DNA of 64,000 nucleotides from Pythium myriotylum. Its lineage: Eukaryota; Oomycota; Peronosporomycetes; Pythiales; Pythiaceae. Position 1 is the first letter of the stretch. Every line of letters starts with the position of its first letter. The notes beneath the pieces are model-generated. The model did no database searches and was not told the origin of the DNA. It saw only the letters and a list, made by a program, of their open reading frames with translations. The DNA lies in the NCBI GenBank assembly GCA_023091665.1, contig JALJCQ010000004.1:2604001-2668000 (forward strand), written 5' to 3'. The translations under genes were made by a program, and so were the position numbers. Shown piece after piece: positions 21,948-35,100 of the stretch.

Positions 21948-24749
21948 ATGCTTCTGTCGACGCGGCGACTGCGCCGCGACGCGCTGCAGGCCGTGCGCAA
22001 GCAGTGCGCGCCGCGCCAGATGCACGTGCTCCAGCAGGTCGGAGCTTTGTTTGGTGCCTGTGGCGGCTGAGGGGGGGAAAGAGCGTCGACTGACGTGGCG
22101 TGGTTTGCGGGCTTCAGCAAGTGGGCATCACGCTGCAGCGCATGGGGCTCAGCGCGCGCCAGCCGGCGTTCGCGCGCCAGGTGCTGCAGACCTCGCGCAC
22201 GCACTCGTTCGGTGAGCCGCATTGTTGATGGGAAGAGGAGACCGTTAGAGGAGGCTAATGAAAGGCGTTGTGTACAGTGCGCAATGTGGACTCGAAGAAA
22301 GCGACGAGCGATTTCTGGAAGTGGCTCTCGGAGGAAGTGCCCAAGGGTGAGACGCGCGTGAGGGTCGAGGGCTAGAGCGTTTCGGTGCTGAGAGCAGAGC
22401 TGTGGTTGCTTTTTCTTTGTAGGCTTTGGGCGCTTTTACCCGAAGAACGGAGCTGGCAAGACCAACAAGCCAGCGGCGCCGAAGTCGGGAGCGAAGATCG
22501 GTGAGGCACCCAAGGGAGATACCAAGACGTTGAGCTCCAAGGAAGCCGGCAAGAAGAGCTCGAGCAACAGCTCTGGATCGGGACCGTCTTCCGGTGGCGG
22601 TGGTAACAGCGGTCGCGAAGGCATGGCGTACATGATCCCGCTTGCGATCGCTGCCTTGTTGCTGTCGGATCTTGCGTCGGTCGATAAGCCGATGCAGGAA
22701 ATCACGTACCAAGAGTTCCGTAACCGATTGCTGGAGACCGGCCGTGTCGAAAAGCTCGTGGTTGTCAACAACAAGTATGTCAAGGTCTTCCTCCACAACG
22801 CTTCGACACTGGATGGGACGACGGGCTCGTCGACGACTGGCGAGTCTACCGACTGGCACGACCCTCATTCATCGTTCCCAAATCCGTCCGGCACGGCTCA
22901 TGACCACCACGATCACCATCAACAGCCTGCCAGTCACGGGCCACTCGGCGGTGTGCGTGGCAGCAAGCCCCAGCAAAGTCAGCCTGTGTACTACTTCAAC
23001 ATTGGGTCGGTCGATAGCCTGGAGCGTCAGCTTGAGCATGCCCAGCACCAGCTTGGGATCCAGCCTCGTGACTACATTCCAGTGCAGTACGTGAGCGAGC
23101 TCAACTTTGCCTCGGAGCTGCTCAAGTTCCTCCCTACACTTGTGCTCGTTGGCTTCTTGCTCATGTCAATGCGTGGCATGGGCGGTGCTGCGGGTGGTGG
23201 TGGCGGCATGAGCAACATTTTCAAGGTTGGCAAGAGTCCGGCTAAGAAGATCACGAAGGAAGACATCAATATCACGTTCAAGGACGTCGCCGGCGTTGAC
23301 GAAGCCAAGAAGGAGATCATGGAGTTTGTTGATTTCCTGAGAAACCAGAAGCGATTCACCGATCTTGGTGCGAAGATCCCGAAGGGTGCACTCCTCGTCG
23401 GGCCGCCAGGTACGGGCAAGACCCTCTTGGCCAAGGCCACGGCTGGTGAAGCCAGTGTGCCATTCTTCAGCATTTCAGGTTCCGATTTCATCGAGATGTT
23501 CGTCGGTGTCGGCCCGTCGCGTGTGCGTGATCTCTTCCGCGAAGCTCGCGCGAACGCACCGTGCATCGTCTTCATTGATGAAATTGATGCCGTGGCGCGT
23601 GCACGTTCCAAGGGTGGTTTCTCTGGTGGCAACGACGAGCGCGAGAACACACTCAACCAGTTGCTCGTCGAGATGGATGGTTTCAGCTCGAGTGAAGGTG
23701 TGGTCGTGCTCGCTGGTACGAACCGTGCTGACATTCTCGACAAGGCCATCCTCCGTCCAGGACGATTCGATCGCCAGATTACGGTCGACAAGCCAGATAT
23801 CAAGGGTCGTCGCGAGATTTTCAAGGTGCATTTGAAGAATCTGACTCTGGATGGTTCGATCGACGATTTCTCCCGTCGGTTGGCTGCGTTGACGCCGGGC
23901 TTCGCTGGTGCAGAGATCGCCAACATTTGCAATGAAGCTGCAATCGTGGCCGCGCGCCGAGCCGGCACCAGCGTCAACTTCAAGGACTTTGAGCAGGCGA
24001 CGGACCGTGTGATTGGTGGTCTCGAGACTAACCGCATCATGTCCCCAGAGGAGAAGAAGACTGTTGCGTACCATGAAGCCGGCCACGCCGTGGCAGGATG
24101 GTTCTTGGAACACGCTGATCCATTGCTCAAGGTGACGATCGTGCCGCGAGGCAAGGGCTCGCTGGGTTATGCGCAGTACCTGCCGAAGGAAGTGGCGCTG
24201 CACAGCCGCGAAGCTCTTGTGGATATGATGTGCATGGCGTTGGGCGGTCGAGCCTCCGAGTTCATCAACTTTGACGGCCGCGTTACAACCGGCGCCTCGG
24301 ATGATCTTCGACGAGTGACCCAGATCGCATACGCCATGGTGCAGCTGTACGGTATGAACGACCGTGTTGGCCAGCTCGCCTTCCCCAAGGACGAGAACAA
24401 CCCGTATGCGGGCAACATGTACAGTGAGAAGACGGCGCAGATCATGGATGAAGAAGTACAGAAAATCGTTGACGAGGCTTACGAGCGCACAAAACAAATT
24501 CTGACGGAGAAGAAGAACGTGCTGCACGACCTTGCGGAGGAGCTGCTCAAGAACGAGACGATCAACCACTCGGATATTGTTCGGGTGCTTGGACCCCGTC
24601 CGTTCGGCGGCAACAAGACGTACACTGAGTTTGTGGAGGAGTCCTGGAAAGAGGCGGACAAGCTGGCCAAGGCCGAGGCGGCGAAGGAAGCCGAGCCCAA
24701 CGCCGAGGACTCTCCTGAGGAAAAGAAAGAGGATTCGGACAAGCAATAG
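21948..24749 (+). CDS. Mitochondrial m-AAA protease, AFG3/FtsH type
   Basis: Exons 21948-22037, 22118-22211, 22278-22346 and 22423-24749 join in phase to 859 aa. The start [14 protein letters not shown] is an arginine-rich matrix presequence. Two transmembrane segments lie near residues 152-170 and 315-335, enclosing an intermembrane-space domain with a His/Asp-rich insertion (HDHHDHHQQ). The AAA module has Walker A GPPGTGKT (about 411), Walker [10 protein letters not shown] and the second region of homology RPGRFDR. The zinc protease signature HEAGH is at about 635. Two membrane spans and the AFG3-like region near GRAS classify it as m-AAA, which degrades and processes inner-membrane proteins from the matrix side. 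All catalytic motifs are intact. Confidence 0.97.
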
Positions 24750-25057
24750 AGTGTGCCAAACCTGTTAGCAAATAATCGTTCATTCGTTTGGACCTTCTCT
24801 CGTCCTTGTCCGAGCTTATTAGGTAGGTATTTGGGTATCACGATGGACACGACGCCAAGTTGGAAGCGCGATGCACTCGAGTGGTCGGGGTCTACGCGAT
24901 CTACTTCGAGCTTATACTACTGCTACTACTTCGTTCATACTAGTGCTACTACTTCTCGTCGTGGTGATCTTGGATCAAGCGCTTGGTTGTCGGTGGGTGG
25001 GTTTCTTCATCATCATTCTTAACGCATACTGTATAAAAAAAAAGATATTCCAACTGG
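24750..25057. other. Convergent 3' flanks of AFG3 and PDZ-like gene
   Basis: Short AT-rich 3' flanks of two converging genes. No gene is seen. Confidence 0.6.
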
Positions 25058-25996
25058 TCACTTCCGGAACACGAACTCTCGTTCCAGATGCGACGAAAGA
25101 TTCAGTGCGCGGATGACATCGGCCAGCGGCATGGTGGTCACGTCGAGGTCGTTGATCGCGCACAGCGTGCTGCCCCGATGCACGAGCCCGCAGTTCTCGA
25201 TGGGGCCTTTGGACCCGTCGTACATTCTCACAAAGCCCTCGACGGTCGGCGGCTTGGACGGCTCGGATGGCGTCTGGAACACGACTCCGCAGGGTCCGGG
25301 GGGCACGATGATCCGGATGAACTCGAAGTACTCTTCCTCTGCTTCCTCGTCGTCGTCGTCGTCGGCTGCTGGATCCACGTCTGCGACGGCGCTCTCGCTG
25401 CGTAGTCGTCGCAGATCTCGGTCCGAACTCGTCTCGCTCTTGACCGCGTTGTCACTGTGCAGAGCTTTCTGCTCTTCATCTTGCTCTTCCACCGAGTCCT
25501 GCTCATCGTCAGACGGCGCCGTGCCTTCGCCCACGAGCAGTTGCATCTTGCTGCGCGGGCTCATAATGGGCTCACGCAGCTTGGATTTGAAAGCATCGGC
25601 CGTGACGGGGTTCATCGCGGGCGGCGGCCGCCGGCGCGTGGGCAGCGCGAGGAACGGTGCTCCTGCGCCTTGCTGCTGGCGACTGTAGTAATCGAGCTCG
25701 TCGCTCTCGGTGGCGTCGCCGTGGTCGTCGAGCGCGTAGCCGAAGACGCCGTTGCTGTGGTGGAGATGGTAGGCGCCGCCGCCGGCGTGGACGACGCGCA
25801 CGCTGTTGCGGCGGTCCTCGTCCGAGAGCAGCTCGCGCGTCTCGGTGCGGCTCTGGGTCTGCAGCAGCGACGAGTCGTGGCCGCCGTCCTTGAACACGAG
25901 CAAGCGCGGCTTGCCGGCCTTCTGGATCGAGTACCGGTAGAGCCCGTGGGGCTCGTCGTCGGCGCGCCCGGCGCACGTGCACAGCGCCTGGCCCAT
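25058..25996 (-). CDS. PDZ-like protein with acylation-type N-terminus
   Basis: 312 aa, single exon. The frame is open further upstream only from TTG, and the first ATG gives MGQALCTCAGRADDE. Gly2 followed by Cys6 and Cys8 is the classical pattern for N-myristoylation with nearby palmitoylation, which would place the protein on membranes. The middle is disordered and acidic (DDDDDEEAEEEYFEF). The C-terminal 85 residues (VPPGPCGVVFQ, IENCGLVHRGSTLCAINDLDV) resemble a PDZ domain, with the GxxF-like carboxylate-binding turn as CGVVF. A scaffold role at the membrane is inference. A second possibility is a degenerate PDZ fold that does not bind peptides. Confidence 0.8.
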   Translation of the reverse strand: MGQALCTCAGRADDEPHGLYRYSIQKAGKPRLLVFKDGGHDSSLLQTQSRTETRELLSDEDRRNSVRVVHAGGGAYHLHHSNGVFGYALDDHGDATESDELDYYSRQQQGAGAPFLALPTRRRPPPAMNPVTADAFKSKLREPIMSPRSKMQLLVGEGTAPSDDEQDSVEEQDEEQKALHSDNAVKSETSSDRDLRRLRSESAVADVDPAADDDDDEEAEEEYFEFIRIIVPPGPCGVVFQTPSEPSKPPTVEGFVRMYDGSKGPIENCGLVHRGSTLCAINDLDVTTMPLADVIRALNLSSHLEREFVFRK

Positions 25997-26371
25997 GCTT
26001 TCACTCTTTGGCTCGTTGGCTCTCTCTGTCGAGAGGGGGGAACCTCGACTGAGTGAGCTGGAGCTCGTCAGGAGGCAGCCTCCTTCTCTTTTTCCCGGGC
26101 GCACTTCGTACGGTAATACGATCACCCATCCAGCAGGCACTAAAAAAACGAAGGCGATAAAAGCCGACTGCAAGAGAGGGGAATAGTGCCCCACGGGGGG
26201 ACTATGTCCCACTTCACTTTTTTTTTCTTTTCTTGACAAAAAGTGGCTTGAAGACTGAGAAAAACCTTACAGGAGGGGTACATTTGAACGAGGTTTTATG
26301 AAGAAGAAGAGGTTTTACTTGAGATATACGATATGGATACAGAAGAACCCTCCCCCCCCCCCCCCAAAAGC
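25997..26371. other. Region between PDZ-like gene and GH47 gene
   Basis: Upstream sequence of the PDZ-like gene and 3' flank of the mannosidase, with a C14 run at about 26,352-26,365. No gene is supported. Confidence 0.6.
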
Positions 26372-28362
26372 TCAAGAAGATGAGACCACGGGGAATGGAT
26401 GGGCTCGCGTGTTGAAGACGACGGCGTGCAGCGGCAAGACGTCTTCGCTCGAGAAAAGCAGAAAGAGGTACTTGAGCGTTTCGGAGAGAAACGAGCTGCT
26501 CATGGTGACACCTGTGCGCTCCACGGGTCCATGAAACACATGTCGCGTGCTACTGTAGCCGCCGGCCGCAACCTGGGTACCGCACAATTGGACGAATGAG
26601 TCCTTCCTCACCCCTTTCGCATTCACATGGCGGAAGATCCACATGGATGACAGACGCACCTTCGCATGCTTCTCAAAGGCAGCCATAATTTGGCGCCCGT
26701 AGTCACGATACTTCTCATCCTGTGTGACACGATATAAGACCAGAAGGCTTTCCACCGTCTCCGGCTGGAGAAAATTGCAATCCTCGTTTTCCAAGACCGT
26801 AAAGTCTTCGTCGAGTGACTCGTCGTTGAAGTGCACGACGTCAGGAGCGAGATTCGAGGCTGAGCGAAGGTACATCTACCAAAAAAAGGAAGGTTTTCTC
26901 CGTGAACTGGCCACTAGGCAAAGAATGCGTCGTACCTAAAGACTCCTTACCTGCATGCAAGTCTCCATCAGCTCCTTTGCCAACTCCAAGTGGTCGTTGG
27001 GCATGCCGTGGAAGTTGCCCAATGCCAAGAGCCCCGGGACAAAGCATGATGTGTGGTCCATTTTCCGAAGGCGCTTGCCGTTCGAGGCGAGATGGCTGAT
27101 GTACGTGAGATTGGAGGCTTGGGAATGGCCAACAAGAACGTCTTGGAGACCGTCGATCGCAGTCAGATAGCTCTGTTTCAATTGCTCATCTTTCTTGCCC
27201 GTCTGGATCCACTGCTTGAGCTGATACTCGTAGTAGCTATCCCCCAGCACACCGAAAGAGACCTCGGACGGGGTCCCTTTGATTTGATCCCAGTTGACCG
27301 AGACTGGAACTAGCCCGTTCGAATAAAAGTCAGCGGTCAAGTCGACTGACTGTATCAGAAGGAAAGGATTAGCGTCCATGACGGGCCGCATTCAAGCTAG
27401 TCCACGGCCGTACCAGCGCGTTGAAGTTGTCGATGAGCTCCACGTAACCAGGTGTCTTGGTGAGCTGTGCAAGGTATCGGAATTCGAGTTGAAACGATGA
27501 GGCTCCTGCAAGGGAGGGACAACGGTGACCAGCTCGAGCCTGCACCCATCGAAAGAGTTGGATGAGCTTTAGTCAGCCTAGAGTGGGAGCCATCAGCATC
27601 GAAGCTTACCAGGAGATCGATCTGTTGGCACGGCACAAAGATGCCGCAGCTGAAGCCTTTCTCCAGATCCTCGCCTAATTCGCTTGCTAGTCGAAGAAGC
27701 TGTGGGTCACCTAACTCATCCATGCTCATCAGAGAAACAACTTTCCTCGGGCTGCAGAAAAATGCGACCTCCTCACCAGATAAATAGTGGGCTGCGAGCA
27801 ATCCGCCGAGTGTCCGTGTTAATGCTTCATACATACTGACATTGCCTGGAACGTAGATGGCCTCTTCAAAATGGTCCTTGATCCACTCGGTAGCATTGTC
27901 AAACTCATCATGGAGTCCCATAATCAGTAAGGTATCGAGGGAGTCAACAGCCGTGAAAGCCATAGTGTGGTCGTACACCGTCGCGCCCTTTTGATCCACG
28001 ACGTCTAGCAGGTCCGACCAGTTTGCTTTCGCTTGGTAGGCACCCCATGCGTGCCTGGCCATCGCGACGACCTGGCATTGGTCTTCACTGAGCACGGACG
28101 CTCTCTGTCGGAGGAATTCGCGGATAGCTGGCGCATCAGGCTCGCTCTGGACACTCGAGATCGCACGATCCAGCACAGGCAGTTCCGTTGCGGAGCGCAA
28201 GTGCGAGCTGATCATGGCTGAGGCATCAAGTGGCCAGTCACCGTTGGCAATCTCGTGGAAGCAGACGACCGACCCAACTGTGAAGAAGACGATGGCCGCG
28301 ATCAACACGCGCTGGCCCCATGTTGGAGGTTGGGGCCGCAGCGAGGCTCTCCTTGCGCCCAT
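26372..28362 (-). CDS. GH47 class I alpha-1,2-mannosidase (apparent frameshift)
   Basis: A type II membrane protein of the ER/Golgi that trims alpha-1,2-mannose from N-glycans. Six exons are visible: 28362-27777, 27710-27610, 27505-27414, 27349-26951, 26875-26660 and 26572-26372. A membrane anchor lies at residues 19-36. GH47 marks include AVDSLDTLLIMGL, YEALTRTLGGLLAAHYLS, QLEFRYLAQLT, PETVESLLVLYR, SFLSETLKYLFLLF and the C-terminal VFNTRAHPF. The exon sum is 1,595 nt, one short of 532 codons. The phase breaks between exon 2 and exon 3, so a single base seems missing near 27,640, either as a real frameshift or an assembly error. All other junctions are in phase. Confidence 0.88.
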
Positions 28363-29141
28363 GTTCGTTCAGGAGAAGGCAGCTGCGTGGCCGCCACGCA
28401 GCAGCAAAGGAATTGGGACTGCACGCATGAAAGTCTCACTTGGCGGGGGTCCATCGACGTTCAACATTCGCCGGCAGTCTGAAGATCCTGTTTTCATTGG
28501 GCTAAATTACATTCTAGTGTATTTCAACCAATGAAATCGACGTAAAGATCCATGGCAAGTCACGAAAGGACGCGACTTCTTGACCAGCTCCGATAACGCC
28601 CAAGGGGGGAATATTTCGTTATCCGAATACATATTAGGAAGGCAGACTCGGCGGCATCGAGCGGAACGCGACGAAGAAGAATCGAAATATTCCTCAGTCG
28701 CTTAGCCTCGAATCTGGAGAGTTCTATGTGCAAGTGCAAGGCCCTGTTGGCGTGTCTCTTCTCCTCACCATCCTTCTTTCCTCACGAAACACCACCAACA
28801 CTCACGACCGTGGAGCTGTGTTTTCTGTCCGCTTGGTCGTCTAGGTATGTCGCTGAGACTGCATCGAGCATGGTATGCTATCAGTTGAGCTGAGCTCACT
28901 TGTGAGAACACAGACTTCAACATCCATCTATTTCATCCAATCATAATGTGACATAAACTATTTTTATCCAATCATTAGAAGGAAAGTTGGCCGGCCCTTC
29001 AACGGGGAACGACGATCGCGGAAACCAAGCGTCGCGGACGCGCTCTCTCCATCGCAGCACTCGTCTACGACCATCAGCACCCGGCTCAGTCGACGCGGCG
29101 TCACGCAAGCAACGCGCTGACCCCTCTCTCGTCGTTGGGCG
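28363..29141. other. Divergent promoter region, GH47 / BLTP-type gene
   Basis: About 780 bp upstream of both the minus-strand mannosidase and the plus-strand giant gene. It contains a short near-repeat (taatgtgacat / atttttatccaatcatta at 28,940-28,975). No gene is seen. Confidence 0.55.
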
Positions 29142-32100
29142 ATGCGTGCAGCTGCCGCGACGCCCGCCGACTCGCCGCACTCGGGATGGCACCGCAAGTG
29201 GCTCGTGCTCTGCGCCGTGCTCGTGTGGATCTACTTCCTGCGCTTCCGCTTGCTCGGATGGCTGCTCTCGCAGGCGTTGACGCTGTCGCTGCGCGTCAGG
29301 GCCCCGCGGCTCAAGGCGCGCGCGCAGATTCAGTACATCACGCTGCACCCGCTCCAGATCGGCCACATTGAGATCAGCTCGGGGACCGGCGACTGGCGGT
29401 TTGTATGCACGCGTGTCACGATAGAGACCCACGTGCGCGAATTCTTTCGGTCGTTTGTCCAAAGGAAGATCCTCGTCGTCGCGATCGAAGATGTCTACGT
29501 GGACCTTTTGCGATTGGATGAAGAACTCGTTCGCGAAATGGTACGGCAATCTGAGCCTTCCATGCATGGCTCCTCTAGATCCAAAGGTGAGTGGAAGTGT
29601 TGAGGGGGAGTATACGTTGAGGAAGTGATCTTGATATCATTCGCTGTCAGCAACAGAGAACGAGCAGAGCCCGTTAGGTGCGATGCGGTTCGTGGACTTC
29701 CAGGTTCGCAAGATCAGCGCCAACATCGATGTCTTCGAGACGTACTCTCGCTTTCGGTGTTCTGAGCTCTGCATCAACATCCCAGAAGTCTTTTTGGATC
29801 AAAATATCCTCCACCTGAGCATTACAGCTTCCTCCGTTTTTGCAGCGAGCACGCGACAGCAGCGCCGAGGTTCCAGCGGCAGAGTACCCGGATCGCTCGC
29901 GCACCGAAACAGCAACAGTCGTGACGAGATCAGTTGCGAACTTACGAACATGAGTGCAGTTTTGGATGTGGAGCTCACTGGCCAAGCAGTTATTGGGTGT
30001 AATTTGGAGAGTAAGACCACCGAACCGGCAAACTTCCGCATCTCTACCGCTTACATCGAACACCTTCTCCTGAAAAAGATGGAGCTGATTCGAGGAGGCT
30101 TGTTTCCGACCCCCAAGCCATTGTGGAGTGCCGGCGATGGTGATAATCCGACTGGCTCGCGCCCAGCTGGACCGAAAGTACCACAATTCGCACTGCGGAT
30201 CGTTGATTTCCCGATTGCCGTTGACTTGAGCCATAAGCTATCTGGAGACACCGATTTGCCGCTCCACATAACTACGCGAATACGATTGCTCAAGTATTTG
30301 AAAGGAGGAGAACATGAATTCAGCGGCCAACGACCTGCAGATGATCAAATCACGGTCAACAAAAGCCGTGACGTGGTCCAGATGATCTTGGACTGCCAAC
30401 AGCTCGAGATCAGAAGTCAAACCTCGACATCAGAAATCTTTGCAGCAACCTGCTGCAGAACTGAAATAAGCCGAGATGACTCAGGCCGTGGCATTATGCA
30501 ATGCCAGCTTGGAGACATGCAGATGGCAGTGGACCCAGCTCATTGCAGAGTCCTCCACTCTTTGATACTCTTCACGGATATAGTTGACGACTATGAACGT
30601 TCAGCTCTGCAATTGATGCTTGACGATATTGGACGAAAACGTGGCAAAAGAGCACTTTCGTTAACACGAAAGCCTCCAATACAATGGAGTGTCAACTTAA
30701 AAGCCGACTCATGGTCTCTGCGATCTTGGTTGGTCTCGAAAGGTGACGGTGACACACCCGACTTAGAAGCAAATGGACGAAAGACTGTTCTCCGATCCGA
30801 AATTCCACCAAAGAAGAGCGGATTAATGATGACGCACGCCGTGGACATTGCAGACGTCACTGCAAAAATTGTAGTCCGACATTCTGACGCCTTCCCCCTG
30901 ATGTCATCCAGCAATACCTACACGCTTCGATTTGCGGATATCTCAGTTTCTACTACAAAATTCCTATCTCCACCAGGCTCGTCGAAGTCTACGGAGATAA
31001 AAGTACAATCATCACGTGTATCGCTTAATGACCACTCGAAAAATTTGAAAATTGAAGGAGATCAACAGCTACCAGGTCTTCTAATAACAGACTTCGCGTT
31101 TCAACAGTCAGAAATCGAATCTGATGAAGAGCTGCGTCTCACTTTCAAAGCTTCGGCATCCGACGCAGACGTTGTATTAGATCATTCAAATCACAAGAGG
31201 ACCACCACCGAAGTGCGAAGTGTCGGTCACGTGCTAGATCAAGTTCGTCTCATGCTAACACCCCCAGAACTTCAACAGGAGTCTGAAAAGTTGCCCCGGC
31301 CCCTAGTCGATAGGTACGTCGGGGTTGGTCTGCTGGTGTCATCTATTTGCATTCGAGTTGTGGACATCCAGGGGGTGTCGCGCTCGGTCCAGTTCTGCGT
31401 GAGCGAGACAAGTGTGTCTTTTAAGAAAGGGCCGAATGGAAACTCAACCATCGCCACTTGCGCGTTTTTGGATTTGCTTTGGGCCAACGGCAGCTCAGTG
31501 ATGCAGGCAGCCGGAGTTCGACTTGACCAGATCACAGACTCTCAACCGAGTGACAATTTGCTGCCGCTCGTCGAATCAACGACTCAAAGTGACATTACGC
31601 TGTCTCATCTACATTTATCGCTTCGGTCGGACTGTCGTTTGCTTATGCTGTTCTTGGAGTTGGACGAACTCTTCAACACAAAAGAAGAGAGCGGTTCGCC
31701 GTCGGCACCAAAATTGCCTTCAAAGCAGACTGTGGGCATCACTTGCACCACGATGAAAGTCAACTTTTTCGATGATTCATCGGCAAATGCAGTGGGCTCA
31801 GTCGGTTTGGATCGACTAAGGGTGCGAGCGAACATGTCAAGAAGTTTTCAGATAAATGACTCCGTGGTGCGTTATCTTCAGCTCACTCGACGCGACGAGA
31901 GCTGTCGCTCGCGCCTGACAAATTGCATTCAGATCTTGGGATTGAAAGGTTTTGTAGGGGTTCAATCTGTCGTGCTTAGATTAGCTGAACAAGAAGTGCT
32001 GAACTTGGAGGAGTCCGATGTCAAATTCACGATCTCAGACGCCACGTACGCTTGTCATTCTCCCGAAAAATATCAAGGAGACTTGAGCTACATCCCACCG

Positions 32101-35100
32101 AAATTTCTGCTATTTGATATGAGTGTCTTCGGCAAGTTGATCAGAATAAAGACGCCACCAGACTGCACAAATGGACCGAATGTGATACTTCCGGTGCTAA
32201 AAGACGCTTTGGATACGCGACCTAAATCGGCGACTGGCAACTCCGACACGGAGGAGCTGGATGACTGGATGCTTCGTTATGTCGGCTCGCTTGACTGTGC
32301 ATTTGAAGAGGCGATTGGAATCGTCCCTATCGAGAGGAACATTTTCCATGGCGGCGATCAGTTACTATGCAGAACACCAGACCGATTCATCGTTATTCGA
32401 GCAGATCGTATTGTGTTAGGCACCCGACAGTTCCAGAAACTAGCTATTCAGTTTGAGTTGATTCGAGTAGTTCTTGCAGACCACATGGACGACAGTGCGA
32501 ACGTTTCGAGTGATCATCGACCAATGTCTGACCAAAATTTGCCTCTTCAGCTTGTCCTTTTACCACGAACAAAGATCGACGCAGTCATTCATTGGAGACC
32601 ACCAACCATCGGTACCCATGCACAACAATTCGCATTATCTTTCGATCTGGTGATTCGTGGGAACCCATCGACTACGACAGATCTGGTACCGATAGCTGAC
32701 GAAACGCTTGTGGCTCTCAACTGGGAGTATATTTTCCCTCTGATGGTATTTATTCTTGCTGAAGACGAATGTCGAAGTGATCGAAGTAAGGACACTGCGG
32801 CATCTGATAAGCGGTTTGAATGTGTTGGGATCCAGTGGAACCTATCTGTGGATGTGCTACAGCTTGCATGGTGGGATGCAATGACCCAAGAGTCGGCAAT
32901 TTTGCTTGTTTGTCATGATTTACTATCTCACGGTATTGCGCGAGTTTATCGCGAAGGGGGGAGGAGCTCTGATGCTGAGCCAGCATGGGTGTTATGGGAG
33001 ACTACTATATACCTCGATCTCTTTCGTTGTTACATTTTGCATGATGCGCATGCCGAGGAGGAGTATATCACTCTAGCGTGCGGTGCTCTTCCTTTTGAGC
33101 CCAGTCCCCCTTCTCACTTCTTCTTTGAGACTACAGGAACTAGTTACCGAGCAACTTACGTACACTGTGGAGACGAAGTAACCAGTATCGACGACGGTGG
33201 TGCGCTGTTCGGAGATCTCGCATTTGGTGTTGCCGACAAATTGCATGACGATTTTGAGCACGCGTCATGTTCATTCGTCTCCGGCTCATCGAATCGGTTC
33301 CAACGAGTTGACTCAACATCGACAGTCGGGACGGAAACTTCAGCGAGTCCGTCGCCGCCAAAATCTCCAAGAGCGTGGACGCAGACCGTTCGTGCCAAAC
33401 TTGCTCGACTCAAGCGCAGAACAACATCCATGGATAACATGTTGTTAAATGACGGATCAAGGCCGATCCAAGTGGACTCGATGAAATTGTTATGGACTAT
33501 AGAGTCGCGAGATTGTGCGTTCAACATGATTGCGGTGACAAGCGACAGCATCGATGTAATTAGAGCAGCAAGCGATCGTCGGTGTGACGAACGCGGAAGT
33601 GCACCTGTTCATCCACTCCACGAACCACCAACTCACAACACTTCACCAAAAACCACGAGGCGTGATCTGCATGCTGCTACTGTGTCGACGGTTGAGGACC
33701 TCCGAGGAGACAGTGTTCGGGGGCGCCGAAGTAGTACACGAGAGACTCTGCTTGAACTTCTCCACCAGGGGAAGTTGGGTAAAAAGGATTCGACGACCCT
33801 TCATCATGACGATGATTCCGCTTCTCCCCGACAACACAGTGGCAACTCACGCTCGGATAGTGAAGAAATGCACCTATCGAAGGCTATCGAGCATAAGCTA
33901 TACACACTTGATGTCCATGACGCACAGATCAACATCCTAGAAGAAATGACTGGAAGTACGGCTCTAATCGCTTCAAAACATATTCACCTAGAGATTGGGA
34001 CGGACAAACTCGGCACAACGACAATCGCAGCGCTAAAATTCGAAAACGTCACTGGCCACATCGCCCCTTTGAATGTCGAGGTATCCACAGGCGTGGCGTG
34101 GTACTCTTATCAAAAGGGGTCTACGCATCTCCCCACATCTCCTAGAGGCGCTCCAAATCCATTGCTCCTGAAGCAGGTCATGGAAGAGTTTAGCTTGACG
34201 TCAACGTATTCTCAAGCAACGGCAACTGGAGCGACGGCTGTAGAGGTTGATATGTCGTCACTCCAACTCTCGACCGATCGACATCAGTTCTATCAGTTAC
34301 TCAACGTGTTGCGACACGTCCTTCTTGCACCGCCGACGATCATAAGAAGAGCGAAGCGAACGTTCACATACAGGAGAGAAAACGCGAGCGAAAGTTCGAC
34401 ATTATCGGTCGACGACGTCATTTTTCCTATGGCTTCGACTCCAACTGTCGCCGCTCATACCGGGAAGAAGCTCCATGCGCAGCTCGTCGAAGAAATGCGT
34501 CAGCGTGACTCGAAACAACTTGGAACAAGCCGATCGACACAATTTCTGCTCAAGCTCATATCGTTTCGATCCGCTGGGTGCGTCTATCGCTTGCGGACGA
34601 GTCCTGAGTCAACTGGTGGGGATCACGAGTTTGTGGAGATTCGAGCTGAAGGGATCACAGGGTCACACATGTACTTCTTGAGCCAAAGCACCAAGCTAGT
34701 GATTAACTTGGAGTGGATGGAGATTAACAATCTTCGACCGGGACCGTCCTCTATAGCTTTTGAAGACCCGATGGCTGTACTGAAGGCCAAATTGCTCATT
34801 GGCGAAAGGTACCAAAGCAGCAGCCGTGTAGCCCTCACAAATCAAAAAGGTATGCTGTCGGTGCGAGCGGAGAGTGGGCCACAGACGCGAGTGCTGGGAC
34901 AAAAATTGCGCATCTTAGACGTACTTGAGGTGAGTATCTTCCCCGAAATCCCCAACATGATAATCATCCAGCTCGCCGCGGACTTTTACGAACTCGTATA
35001 CAAGTTCTTTTTCGAGCATATCAACACGTCAGAGCACCAAGAAACTCATCAAGCCGAAAGCGTACTGTTTGGAAAGAAAGGCAGTGCTTCATCACTGTCT

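Noticed and set aside
23475..24746. 423-aa minus-strand frame, and 360-aa frame at 23,072-24,154.
   Set aside because: Antisense shadows of the AFG3 coding exon.
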